A stretch of DNA of 64,000 bases from positions 1 to 64,000 of the forward strand of contig CATXUX010000014.1 in the NCBI GenBank assembly GCA_958402795.1. The letters are read 5' to 3'. Below the pieces are notes generated by a model. That model was not told where the DNA came from. It made no database searches and worked only from the letters and a program-made list of their open reading frames with translations. Both the position numbers and the translations under genes were made by a program. The DNA comes from an uncultured Lachnospiraceae bacterium. Lineage in GTDB: Bacteria; Bacillota; Clostridia; Lachnospirales; Lachnospiraceae. Positions 15,360 through 24,059 of this stretch are shown here, piece after piece (positions within the stretch are counted from its first letter, which is position 1; every line of letters begins with the position of its first letter).

Positions 15360-17125
15360 CTCAGACGGAGAAAATGGATCGGGCAGCAATCTTGCATATA
15401 CCTTTATCCCAATATGCTTTTGCTACATCGGAATATGGCATAACAATCCGCCTGCGGGCCAAAAAGAATGATTTGACCAGATGTGTACTTTATACGGCAG
15501 ACCGGGTATGCAGGACAACCCCTGTTTGTTTTACAGAAGCAGCTATGCAGATCCGTGCTATGGATGAGTGCTTTGAGTATTATGAAGCGAACCTGCAGCT
15601 TTCATACAACCGGCTCTGTTACTATTTTAAACTGGAAAAAGGGGACGAGTGGACGTATTATTATGCGGATCGTTTTACGAAGGAACTTCCAGACCGGATT
15701 GTAGATGGAAAAGTGGCAGATGGCAGGAGTGAATATTACCAGTATCCGTTTATCCTGCGGGATGAGATCCCGGACGTGCCGGAGTGGTTTAAGAGTGCAG
15801 TGATCTACAACATATTTCCAGACAGTTTTGCGAATGGAAAGTGTGCATTACAGGTTTGCCAGAAAGAACAGCAACAGGGGAACGATGTCACTGTCAGAGC
15901 AAGACTAGGCGGTACTCTGAATGGGATTACAGAGAATCTTGATTATATAAAAGGAATGGGATTTAACTGCCTATACTTGAATCCTATATTTACTGCTGGA
16001 GAATACCATAAGTATGATGTTGTGGACTATTACCACATTGATCCCTGCTTTGGAACGGAAGCAGATTTTAGGCGACTGGTGGAGTGTGCACACGAAATAG
16101 GGATACGTGTCGTGATAGATGGAGTGTTTAACCATTGCAGCTGGAGATTCTTTGCATTTGAAGATGTGGTGGAAAACGGTGAAAAGTCCCGATATAAGAG
16201 CTGGTTTTATGATTTGTCGTTTCCGGTGAAGCGGCCGGATGACCCGGAAGAGACGCCGGGATATACTTGTTTTGCCTATGAGCGGAAGATGCCAAAACTC
16301 GATACATCAAACCGGGAGGTACAGCTCTATTTTGCAGATGTTGGAACTTATTGGATAAAAAAATACCACGTAGATGGCTGGCGTCTGGATGTGGCGAATG
16401 AAATCAGCCGGGAATTCTGGAAGGTATTCCGAAATGCTGTTAAAACTGCAAATGCGGATGCTGTACTTATCGGGGAAGTATGGGAGAGTGCCCAGTCATG
16501 GCTTAAGGGGGATGCGTTCGATTCGACAATGAATTATGAGTTCCGTAGGATATGTATGGATTATCTGGCGGGAGAAAAGCCGGACGGGATGACGGCGGCG
16601 TATGAGTTTGAAAAGATGCGGCTGAGATATCCTGACAGCATAGTAAAAGGACAGCTTAATCTTTTAGACAGCCATGATGTTCCACGCTTTCTCTCCATGT
16701 GCCATGGGGATCGCTCATTGTGGAAACTGGGGTGTATTCTTTTGATGTTGATGCCAGGAGTGCCCAGCCTCTTTTATGGGGATGAGTGTGGAACGGAAGG
16801 AGTTTTGGAAGAAGAATACCGACAGCCCATGCCATGGGAACGGACGGATGTGTTTCATGAATTTATCTGTCAGATAACTGCAATACGGAAAGGGTATATA
16901 GATGGGAAAACAGGCTACTATCCGCTGTGGGAGAGGATTCAGGGCGGTGTGTTTGCGTTCGCAAGACCGGGAATTAATTCAACATTGCGAGTAATTATCA
17001 ACGCAGGAACGGAGACTATATATTATCCGATATCGCTGGGAGAAAGAATATTGATGGCTTCTGGAAGTGATGGGAAAGAGGAATATATTGAAGAAAAGGG
17101 TTATCGGATTACGCTAGAAGATTAA
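15356..17125 (+). CDS. intracellular GH13 alpha-glycosidase (neopullulanase/cyclomaltodextrinase type)
   Basis: A cytoplasmic GH13 enzyme (589 residues) that would hydrolyse imported maltodextrins. An N-terminal CBM34-like domain (about 1-125) is followed by the (beta/alpha)8 barrel. Catalytic residues are Asp345 in GWRLDVANE, Glu374 in LIGEVWE and Asp441 in LLDSHD; DGVFNH near 255-260 is conserved region I. The domain order and MPKLDTSN motif fit subfamily GH13_20 (neopullulanase, cyclomaltodextrinase, maltogenic amylase). No signal peptide. Coupling to malG by a 4-base overlap ties hydrolysis to uptake. Exact product specificity cannot be decided from sequence. Confidence 0.88.
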   Translation: MTQTEKMDRAAILHIPLSQYAFATSEYGITIRLRAKKNDLTRCVLYTADRVCRTTPVCFTEAAMQIRAMDECFEYYEANLQLSYNRLCYYFKLEKGDEWTYYYADRFTKELPDRIVDGKVADGRSEYYQYPFILRDEIPDVPEWFKSAVIYNIFPDSFANGKCALQVCQKEQQQGNDVTVRARLGGTLNGITENLDYIKGMGFNCLYLNPIFTAGEYHKYDVVDYYHIDPCFGTEADFRRLVECAHEIGIRVVIDGVFNHCSWRFFAFEDVVENGEKSRYKSWFYDLSFPVKRPDDPEETPGYTCFAYERKMPKLDTSNREVQLYFADVGTYWIKKYHVDGWRLDVANEISREFWKVFRNAVKTANADAVLIGEVWESAQSWLKGDAFDSTMNYEFRRICMDYLAGEKPDGMTAAYEFEKMRLRYPDSIVKGQLNLLDSHDVPRFLSMCHGDRSLWKLGCILLMLMPGVPSLFYGDECGTEGVLEEEYRQPMPWERTDVFHEFICQITAIRKGYIDGKTGYYPLWERIQGGVFAFARPGINSTLRVIINAGTETIYYPISLGERILMASGSDGKEEYIEEKGYRITLED

Positions 17126-17161
17126 TTGTGCAGTATTCGAATCAGTTTCCTATTGAAAGTG

Positions 17162-17190
17162 GGCGCAGAGGGATCAACTCTGCGCCTTTT
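17162..17190 (+). terminator. terminator of the maltodextrin operon
   Basis: A perfect 9-bp stem (GGCGCAGAG at 17162-17170 with its complement at 17178-17186) followed by TTTT. It lies 37 bases after the GH13 stop. Confidence 0.85.
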
Positions 17191-17276
17191 CCATGTGTGC
17201 CGGATATAGCACTAGTGGAAATCTAGTCACAGGTATTTGCTGTCAAATGCAGCGAGGCACAAGCACGTGACAGTAT

Positions 17277-18299
17277 TCAGGCGGGCATATTGCGTGTAGA
17301 TGACCGGATAATCAGTTCTGGCACAGTGGTAAAGGTTTGTATATTCAAACTTGGATTACGGATTTTTTTCATTAAAATTTCAGCAGCCTGCTGACCCATC
17401 TTATTGACATTGATATCCACAACGGTCAGCGGCGGATCGATCAGCTGTGACAGCGGATAATCATCAAAGGTAATCAGGCCAATATCCTCTGGGATATTCA
17501 TGCCGTGTTTGCGGATTGCGGACGCCGCCCCAATTGCGATTTTATTATCTTCGCATATTACAGCGTCCGGCAGAAAACTGCCCCTGAGCAGTTCTTCCAT
17601 CATTTCAAAACCGCTTTGCTTACTGTATGTGCCATATTTTATGGAGGATTCGGGTACATCCAGCCCGAAGATCCGCATGGAAGAGACAAATCCCTGCAAA
17701 CGGTGCCTCGAAATCTCGTCCGACCGGGGTCCGCCAATAAATGCAATATGGGTATATCCGCATTTGGTCAGGTATTCAGTTGCCAGATGTCCGGAAACAT
17801 GGTTATTTATATCAATCCAACAGGCGGTGTTGGAAAAAGGAGGCCTTCCTATGATTACATGAGGAAATCCGTTTTTTACCAGGAGATTCACTAGAGGACG
17901 GGAGGTAGAAGAGCCGTGGACTAATATGCCGTCGGCAGCCCGCCTTCCTATGATACTGGAAACTTCTTGGCAGGCTGTGTCTTTATCCTGCACTCCGAGA
18001 AAAGTAAAATTAAATTTTTCTGAATGAACAATATTTTGCGCACCACACATAATCTCGAACATGTGGGGATTATGGAATGCCGTGAGAGGCTGTGTAACAG
18101 CTAAAAAGATAATGTTATCCGAACGTTCCCTGGCAAAATTGCTGGCCTGCGCGTTAGGGTGGTAATTGAGTTTTTTGATCACTTCCAGTACACGGAGACG
18201 TGTGGGTTCAGAGATAGAAGGCTTCCCATTGATTACTTTAGATACTGTGGCGATGGAAACGCCCGCTTCTTTAGCTACATCCTTGATTGTTAATGACAT
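17277..18299 (-). CDS. LacI-family transcriptional regulator (MalR-like)
   Basis: A DNA-binding regulator of 340 residues. The N-terminus TIKDVAKEAGVSIATVSKVING is the LacI helix-turn-helix and is followed by the hinge helix region near residues 48-58; the rest is a periplasmic-binding-protein-like sensor domain. It sits between the maltodextrin import operon and a secreted amylase, and near-identical operator halves lie upstream of both. It is therefore the probable maltose/maltodextrin repressor of this region, and likely controls itself because the operator overlaps its own promoter. The effector is inferred, not shown. Confidence 0.9.
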   Translation of the reverse strand: MSLTIKDVAKEAGVSIATVSKVINGKPSISEPTRLRVLEVIKKLNYHPNAQASNFARERSDNIIFLAVTQPLTAFHNPHMFEIMCGAQNIVHSEKFNFTFLGVQDKDTACQEVSSIIGRRAADGILVHGSSTSRPLVNLLVKNGFPHVIIGRPPFSNTACWIDINNHVSGHLATEYLTKCGYTHIAFIGGPRSDEISRHRLQGFVSSMRIFGLDVPESSIKYGTYSKQSGFEMMEELLRGSFLPDAVICEDNKIAIGAASAIRKHGMNIPEDIGLITFDDYPLSQLIDPPLTVVDINVNKMGQQAAEILMKKIRNPSLNIQTFTTVPELIIRSSTRNMPA

Positions 18300-18327
18300 A
18301 AATCGAATCCTCCTTCCATATAGAAAA

Positions 18328-18345
18328 TAGTATAACGTTTACCTA
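18328..18345. promoter_or_regulatory. LacI-family operator between the regulator and the amylase gene
   Basis: An 18-bp imperfect palindrome, 15 of 18 matches to TAGGTAAACGTTTACCTA, sharing AACGTTTACCTA exactly with 12157-12168. On the minus strand a TATACT -10 (18329-18334) lies inside it and TTGAAT lies just upstream, so binding would block the regulator's own promoter. On the plus strand TATAAT (18398-18403) is the likely amylase -10. Confidence 0.65.
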
Positions 18346-18467
18346 ATTTATTCAAGCATATTAGATGAAAAATATATATTTTTAGAGGATAAATTAGTAT
18401 AATAGCATTAAAAATACCGGTGTTTTTATGCAGTAAGAAAAAAGTTTTCACTAAAAGGGGTGAATGT

Positions 18468-20459
18468 ATGAAAAGAACGAAAAAAAGGTTTACTCAACTG
18501 ATGAGTATGTTTCTTTGTATGTTGCTGATTTTAACGGCTTTGCCGGCAATTCCCGCATCAGCAGCGACCAGTCTGCGTGGGGAATCTATCTATCAGATAA
18601 TGGTTGACCGTTTTTATGATGGGGATCCCACAAACAATGCAAAGGGAGAGGCCTTCCGCTATACGGAGAATACACAGGACGATTTTCGATATATGCATGG
18701 CGGTGACTGGCAGGGAATAATAGACAAAATCCCTTATATTAAAGGAATGGGATATACGGCAATCTGGATTTCACCAGTATCGGATCCTCAATTGTGGGGA
18801 ATCCCGGATGCGAACGGTACACAATGGCCGACGGCTTATCATGGGTATAATGTCAATGACCCTAATCGTGCCAACCGTTATTTTGGAACAGAGGATCCAC
18901 AGGAGAGCAAAGAGATTTTAAAAGAATTAGTGGATACTTGCCATGAGAACGGAATAAAAGTGATTATAGATGTTGTTCCGAATCACGTGGGAGACTATCT
19001 TCAGGGCACAGGAAGTGACGCACATTACCTTACAGAATCCTCTGGGTTAAAAGAAGGCACTCAGCTCCAGCCGGTTGCACCATTCAACAACGTGCAGTGG
19101 TATCATAATCTGGGAGATATTAATTGGGACTTAGAGCATCCGCATACTGCAGAAAGTACGCAGATGTTGGAAGACCATGATCTGGGTGGTCTTGATGATA
19201 TCGACATGGATAATACCGATGCTAAAAATGCAATTTACGATTCAATTAAGGACTGGTTTACATACACAGGAGCTGATGCGGCGAGGGTAGATGCTGCGAA
19301 ATGTATGAAACCGTCTGACATTCATGAATTGCAGGAGTATTTAGGTGTTGCAACGTTTGGCGAGAACTTTGATATGGATGTAAGCTTTGTCAAAGACTGG
19401 GTGGGAGATAATGCTGAAACTGGAATGTTAGATTTCCCGCTGTTTCAGGCAATCGTAAATGATTTTGCTTATGGTCAGAACTTTAATAACACTTCCGAAC
19501 TTTCCATTCAGGCAGTTTTTGATCAGGACTGGATGTATGGGGATCACTTAAATGATATGGTGACCTTCATAGATAATCATGACCGCAACAGATTCCTGAC
19601 CGAAGCAGGCGGTGATGTGGATAAGCTGCATAATGCTCTGACATTTATCTACACGGCAAGAGGAATCCCGGTAGTATTTCAGGGAACCGAGCAGAACAGG
19701 GGAAATGCAAATGGACAAATTATAAGCGGGATTGCGGATACATGGAATCGTTGGTCTATGCAGACGAAAGATGCAAATGGTAATGTGACGAAGGACTATT
19801 TTGACACTTCTACAGATACCTATCAGCTCATTGCTGACCTGAATGGACTTCGTAGCCAGTATGAGGCATTGGCAGATGGAACACAGAGGGAAATGTGGAC
19901 CTCCATGCATACTTACGCTTTTTCAAGGAGAGTAGATTCTGGAGAAAATGAAGGACAGGAACTGATATGTGCATTCCATAACGCTGAAGGAACGGAAACT
20001 ACAACAATGTCGATCCGTGCAGAGAGCTCCATTACACAGGGAACCACGCTGGTGAATGTATTTAATCCTAATGACAAAATTACAGTATCTTCTGATAACA
20101 AGATTACAATTTCTTTAACAGGGAACAGTTCGAAGATTTATGCGGTTGATGAAGACGCAGATCCATTGGTTCCGGTTACTTTTATTGTGAACAATGCGAC
20201 AACAAACTGGGGCGAAAACGTGTATATTACAGGAAATTGTGATGAGCTTGGAAATTGGGCCCCGGGAAAGGCAGTCGGTCCGGCTGAGTGTCCGGATTAC
20301 CCGACATGGACGCTGACAGCGTATTTGCCGGCGGGCAGTAACATTGAATTTAAAGCAATAAAAAAAGATGAAAGCGGAAATGTGACATGGCAGGATGGAG
20401 GGAATCGAACGTATACTGTACCTTCATCGGGCGCAGGGCAGATTTCGTTTAACTGGTAA
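18468..20459 (+). CDS. secreted alpha-amylase/CGTase-like GH13 enzyme with CBM20
   Basis: An extracellular starch-degrading enzyme of 663 residues. The start at 18468 is set by AAAGGGGTGA; the product then shows a signal peptide with likely cleavage after PASA (residue 32). The GH13 barrel has Asp275 (AARVDAAK), Glu299 (TFGEN) and Asp372 (FIDNHDRNRF), and the QIMVDRFYDGD start resembles cyclodextrin glucanotransferases and maltogenic amylases (GH13_2). A C domain is followed directly by a C-terminal CBM20 starch-binding domain (about 568-663, VTFIVNNA..WGENVYITGN). The D domain of CGTases seems to be missing, so hydrolysis is more likely than cyclisation. It supplies maltodextrins to the import operon. 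Confidence 0.9.
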   Translation: MKRTKKRFTQLMSMFLCMLLILTALPAIPASAATSLRGESIYQIMVDRFYDGDPTNNAKGEAFRYTENTQDDFRYMHGGDWQGIIDKIPYIKGMGYTAIWISPVSDPQLWGIPDANGTQWPTAYHGYNVNDPNRANRYFGTEDPQESKEILKELVDTCHENGIKVIIDVVPNHVGDYLQGTGSDAHYLTESSGLKEGTQLQPVAPFNNVQWYHNLGDINWDLEHPHTAESTQMLEDHDLGGLDDIDMDNTDAKNAIYDSIKDWFTYTGADAARVDAAKCMKPSDIHELQEYLGVATFGENFDMDVSFVKDWVGDNAETGMLDFPLFQAIVNDFAYGQNFNNTSELSIQAVFDQDWMYGDHLNDMVTFIDNHDRNRFLTEAGGDVDKLHNALTFIYTARGIPVVFQGTEQNRGNANGQIISGIADTWNRWSMQTKDANGNVTKDYFDTSTDTYQLIADLNGLRSQYEALADGTQREMWTSMHTYAFSRRVDSGENEGQELICAFHNAEGTETTTMSIRAESSITQGTTLVNVFNPNDKITVSSDNKITISLTGNSSKIYAVDEDADPLVPVTFIVNNATTNWGENVYITGNCDELGNWAPGKAVGPAECPDYPTWTLTAYLPAGSNIEFKAIKKDESGNVTWQDGGNRTYTVPSSGAGQISFNW

Positions 20460-20475
20460 TATGTAAGTAGAATAG

Positions 20476-20518
20476 AGCCGGTTTCGATAAGGTTTCTTAT
20501 CGGAATCGGTTCATTTTT
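20476..20518 (+). terminator. terminator of the secreted amylase gene
   Basis: CCGGTTTCGATAA (20478-20490) pairs with TTATCGGAATCGG (20497-20509) with two G-U or mismatched positions, followed by TTCATTTTT. Confidence 0.8.
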
Positions 20519-20682
20519 ATGCAAGGATAATATTTCCTCTAAAAGGATTGAATACAATAAATCACCAAGATATGCATGAAACAGGCAATTGGTTAGAAGG
20601 TGAGATATTCTGGTCAATCATTTCTTAAGAGGACGTTCAGATATGATTTGGAAGTTTGAAATTATAGGCTAAATAACGTACG

Positions 20683-21145
20683 ATGTATGATCTGAAAAGT
20701 TTTTATGCCTCTGTCGAGTGTCGGGAGAGGGGATTGGATCCGATGAAGGTAAATTTGGTCGTAGCTGATCCGAATTGGACAGATAAGACCATTTGTCTTG
20801 CAGTATCACCGACCATGAAAGCGCTGGGAGGTACCGGGGCGATGCAGGGTATTCGAGATTCCGGAAGGAATCGAGTATATCATGGCACCGCTGAGGATGC
20901 AGCTTTACATTGATTATTTGGCTGCTATATATGGGATTTACCTGAAGTATATCTCTAAAGATCATATCCATGTTTACAGTATCGCTGAAGTTTTTTATGG
21001 ATATGACGGACTATCTGAAACTGTATCAGATGACTGCGAAAGAACTGAGTATCCGAATCATGCAGGATATTCTTGATAGTACCGGGATTACAGCGACGAC
21101 CGGGATTGGAACTAATCTGTACCTCGCCAAGTGTTCATATTATAC
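20683..21145 (+). pseudogene. decayed Y-family DNA polymerase (UmuC/DinB-like), truncated and frameshifted
   Basis: Three successive reading frames rebuild the N-terminal part of a Y-family translesion polymerase. Frame one gives YDLKSFYASVECRERGLDP and VVADPN..KTICLAVSP, including the first catalytic Asp. Frame two (about 20882 on) gives RMQLYIDYLAAIYGIYLKYIS and HVYSIAEVF, where the catalytic SIDEVF has lost its Asp (GAT to GCT). Frame three (from about 20995) gives MDMTDYLKLYQMTAKEL and the TGITATTGIGTNLYLAK motif. The little-finger half is absent. At least two frameshifts, a lost catalytic residue and the missing C-terminus show it is dead. Confidence 0.85.
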
Positions 21146-21460
21146 CATATTCATGAAGTGAGTGAAATTCAAAATTTTTTACTGGAACTTTTCCCTGCAC
21201 TGTGCTAGTATAGAGAAAAGCATTATTTTCAGGTGATCTGGGACGAACCGTCCACATCCGATATCTCATCAAGGTAGTAGTCAAAACGAGAATTCTTAAT
21301 GCTTTGTATTTCATTTAAACAACAGCAGAGAGATTTCCGGAGAGTTTTGTCAGCTTCCTGAGGTATGGAACCGGTTGGACAGAATAAAAGGTCAAAGCGG
21401 GATATGATGCAGGAAACCATGTCAGGGATATCCTCTGCTAAAGAAAGAGGAGGAATGTCT
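21146..21460. other. gene-poor stretch between two pseudogene remnants
   Basis: I see no credible gene, RNA or terminator here. Short open frames on both strands lack ribosome-binding sites and family motifs. AGAGGAGG near 21448 belongs to the small frame starting at 21461. Together with the flanking remnants it looks like decayed accessory DNA. Confidence 0.5.
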
Positions 21461-21595
21461 ATGACAAAAAAACGAAACAATAAACAAAATACTGTAGTAC
21501 CGGAAAAACAGAAGAATATGGAATTACTGAATGCATTCACGAGGGAATCCTTTCAACGTTTTTGGCGAAGAATAGAGCGGAGGAGAAAAAAATGA
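21461..21595 (+). pseudogene. short frame, probable 5' remnant of an Rpn-type nuclease gene
   Basis: A 44-codon frame, MTKKRNNKQNTVVPEK at its start, is preceded by a very good AAGAGGAGG site. It has no recognisable domain and runs into the first copy of the 26-bp direct repeat, ending in an ATGA overlap with the next fragment. Because that next fragment is the C-terminus of an Rpn-type protein, this may be the matching N-terminal scrap after deletion of the middle, but the identity of this part is inference. Confidence 0.4.
21557..21582. repeat. 26-bp direct repeat, copy 1
   Basis: Identical to 21819-21844, spaced 262 bp. In the frame used by copy 2 it reads VFGEE-stop here as well, so it looks like the 3' end of another copy of the same Rpn-type gene. 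The pair brackets the fragment at 21592-21837. Confidence 0.85.
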
Positions 21596-21837
21596 GCATA
21601 TATGAATATGATCAGGAAAAACATATCCGGCTGGAGCGTAAGGCGGCGAGAGAAGAAGGAATGGAAGAGGAAAGAGAAAAATCAAAGCGGCTGGCAGTGA
21701 AAATGCTGCATGATTTAGGCATTGAAAAAGAGACGGCGGTATTGCAGATGATGGAGAAGTATGGCATGGAACGGCAGGAGGCCGTGGAATTTGTGGAGCA
21801 GTATTGGACGGAAGACATCGTTTTTGGCGAAGAATAG
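21592..21837 (+). pseudogene. C-terminal fragment of an Rpn-type PD-(D/E)XK nuclease/transposase-like protein
   Basis: The 81-codon frame begins MSIYEYDQEKHIRLERKAAREEG, the usual segment that follows the nuclease domain in Rpn family (recombination-promoting nuclease) proteins. Its end, LGIEKETAVLQMMEKYG..RQEAVEFVEQYW, matches in pattern the C-terminus of the intact Rpn-type protein at 32972-33988 (LGVQKEDTIERVMKKFS..RETAEEYVEKYW). The catalytic domain is absent, so it is a remnant although the frame is open. GAGGAG precedes the ATG, so it could still be translated. Confidence 0.7.
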
Positions 21838-21844
21838 AGCGGAG
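21819..21844. repeat. 26-bp direct repeat, copy 2
   Basis: Identical to 21557-21582. It contains the stop codon of the Rpn fragment and ends 26 bases before the next gene. Recombination between the two copies would remove the fragment. Confidence 0.85.
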
Positions 21845-21870
21845 ACGAAAAAAGAACCGGGAGAAGTAGT

Positions 21871-23328
21871 ATGCAGAGATTATATGATAGATTGTCAGAA
21901 TATCAGAATTCTGACTATTACGCGTTTCATATGCCGGGACATAAGCGGAACAGGAACGTAGTACAGGAGGGACTGCCTGCAGGAATTGATATTACAGAAA
22001 TCGAAGGATTTGATGATCTGCATCATCCGGGAGGAATCCTGAAGGAAGCGCAGGAGCGTGCCGCCAGGGTATATCATGCAGAGGAATCCTGTTTTCTGGT
22101 AAATGGAAGTACAGCCGGGATCCTGAGCGCGGTGCTTGGATCCACGAAGCGGGGCACCCGGATTCTTATGGCGCGCAATTGTCATAAGTCCGTATATCAT
22201 GCGGTTTTTATGAATGAACTGCAGGCGGAATATGTCTACCCGCAGTATGATTCAGAAACCGGATTGAATGGAGCCGTGGATCCGGACGAGATTCGGAGAA
22301 TGCTGGATGAAAATACCGGAATCTGTGCTGTGGTTATTGTATCACCGACCTATGACGGCGTTCTTTCGGATGTCGGCGCGATCGCAGAGATCGCACATGC
22401 GCATGGGATTCCCCTGATCGTGGATGAAGCGCATGGGGCGCATTTTGGATTTCACCCGTATTTTCCGGAAAATGCGAATCGAAAAGGCGCTGATATTGTG
22501 ATTCACAGCCTGCATAAAACGCTGCCGTCCCTGACACAGACCGCGCTGCTGCATATGAACGGGACGATTGCGGACAGGGAAGCAGTCCGGATGTATCTGC
22601 ATATGCTGCAGTCCAGCAGTCCGTCGTATGTGCTGATGGCAAGTATCGATGCATGTATCTGCCGTCTGGAAGAACAGGGCAGGGCGGGATTTGATCCATA
22701 TGTGGAGCTGCTGGAACAGACGAGGCGTGAACTGGGCCGGTTACAGAATGTAAGACTGGTGCCAAAGCCGGCGGGAGACCGTACACAGCCGGTGGAATAC
22801 GACCGCTCGAAGATTGTGATTTCTGTGAAGGGGACGGAGTTATCCGGAAAAGAATTACAGAGGATCCTCAGGGAGCGGTATCATCTGGAACTGGAAATGT
22901 CTGCGGGAGATTATGTGCTTGCGATGACGTCTGTCGGTGATACCCGGGAGGGAATGAACCGTCTTGTCAGTGCGCTGCAGGAGATTGATACAGAACTTGG
23001 CAGATCCGGAGGGAAACCGGAGAAGCGGACAGCACAGACAAGGAGCAGTGATTTTCGCCTTCCGGTTCTGGAGCAGATCTGGACAAGCGCGGAGGTAAGA
23101 AACCGGATACAGGAGGGAAAAACAAAGACGGTAGAGTTATCATTTGGCAGCAGTATCGGTCATATCTCGGCAGAGTATGCTTATCTGTATCCGCCGGGAA
23201 TCCCTCTTGTCGTACCGGGAGAGCGGATTTCAGGGAAAGCTGCCAAACTGCTGGAGCGGTATGAAACTGCAGGGTATGAGATAGAAGGAACGGCACATGC
23301 AGGAAAGATCATCTGCTGTGAAGAGTAA
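21871..23328 (+). CDS. Orn/Lys/Arg decarboxylase family PLP enzyme (YaaO-like)
   Basis: A PLP-dependent enzyme of the aminotransferase-fold basic amino acid decarboxylase group (485 residues). The N-terminus YYAFHMPGHKRN, the FLVNGSTAGILSAV PLP-phosphate region, IVDEAHGAHFGFHP and the Schiff-base lysine in HSLHKTLPSLTQ (about residue 215) are clear. It is shorter than inducible LdcC/SpeC enzymes, lacking their N-terminal receiver-like domain. It starts the block decarboxylase, NMP kinase, holB, ricT, methyltransferase, rsmI, which matches the B. subtilis yaaO-tmk-holB-yaaT-yabB-yabC order. The substrate (lysine, ornithine or arginine) is not decidable. Confidence 0.88.
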   Translation: MQRLYDRLSEYQNSDYYAFHMPGHKRNRNVVQEGLPAGIDITEIEGFDDLHHPGGILKEAQERAARVYHAEESCFLVNGSTAGILSAVLGSTKRGTRILMARNCHKSVYHAVFMNELQAEYVYPQYDSETGLNGAVDPDEIRRMLDENTGICAVVIVSPTYDGVLSDVGAIAEIAHAHGIPLIVDEAHGAHFGFHPYFPENANRKGADIVIHSLHKTLPSLTQTALLHMNGTIADREAVRMYLHMLQSSSPSYVLMASIDACICRLEEQGRAGFDPYVELLEQTRRELGRLQNVRLVPKPAGDRTQPVEYDRSKIVISVKGTELSGKELQRILRERYHLELEMSAGDYVLAMTSVGDTREGMNRLVSALQEIDTELGRSGGKPEKRTAQTRSSDFRLPVLEQIWTSAEVRNRIQEGKTKTVELSFGSSIGHISAEYAYLYPPGIPLVVPGERISGKAAKLLERYETAGYEIEGTAHAGKIICCEE

Positions 23329-23348
23329 AAGACTGTGAGGATGAAAGA

Positions 23349-23957
23349 ATGGGTAAGATATTTTGTGTCATAGGAAAGAGTTCTTCCGGAAAGGATTCGA
23401 TTTTTGCAGAGATCAAAAAAAGGATGCCAAAGCTGAAGGACATTGTAACGTACACAACACGGCCGATCCGTGAGGGAGAAAAAGACGGACGGGAGTATCA
23501 TTTTGTAGAGGAAAGCGTGCTTCATACATTTGAAAAACAGGGCAGGGTGATCGAGCAGCGCTCCTATCATACACAATGTGGGATCTGGCATTATTTTACG
23601 GCGGATGACGGGCAGATCAGTCTGGACGGGGCGGATTATCTCGTGATCGGCACACTGGAGTCCTATGTATCGACACGGGAATATTTTGGTACGGATGCTG
23701 TTGTGCCGCTGTATGTGGAAGTGGAGGACGGACTGCGGCTGTTTCGTGCGCTGGAGCGGGAGCGTACCCAGCAGGAACCGAAATATGCGGAGATGTGCCG
23801 GCGTTTTCTGGCGGATTCAGAAGATTTCAGCGAGGAAAATCTAAAGAGAGCCGGGATTCAGGTGAGATTTGAGAATCTGGAATTTGAAGACACGGTGCAG
23901 AAGATGTGCAGATACATTCGTGAGAAGATGGCTCCGGGAGAATCCGGATCTTTATGA
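23349..23957 (+). CDS. guanylate kinase-like protein
   Basis: A P-loop nucleoside monophosphate kinase (202 residues) of the guanylate kinase fold. The P-loop GKSSSGKDS (about residues 9-17) and the GMP-binding TYTTRPIREGEKDGREYHFV match Gmk. The P-loop differs from the usual GPSGVGKGT, and the lid is unusual, so it is a divergent member. It lies 20 bases after the decarboxylase and takes the position that tmk holds in B. subtilis. GMP phosphorylation is the default prediction; a different nucleotide specificity is possible. Confidence 0.8.
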   Translation: MGKIFCVIGKSSSGKDSIFAEIKKRMPKLKDIVTYTTRPIREGEKDGREYHFVEESVLHTFEKQGRVIEQRSYHTQCGIWHYFTADDGQISLDGADYLVIGTLESYVSTREYFGTDAVVPLYVEVEDGLRLFRALERERTQQEPKYAEMCRRFLADSEDFSEENLKRAGIQVRFENLEFEDTVQKMCRYIREKMAPGESGSL

Positions 23958-24059
23958 AAGAATCACTTTCGGGGGTATGCCTCGCACAAAAAATGTGTTA
24001 TACTTTTCATGTGCAGACAGATTTTGTCTGACGGATCAAAGGGATAAGTGGGTGATAGA

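Noticed and set aside
21229..21540. A 103-codon minus-strand frame in the pseudogene area
   Set aside because: No ribosome-binding site, no motif, and it overlaps the well-initiated small frame on the plus strand.
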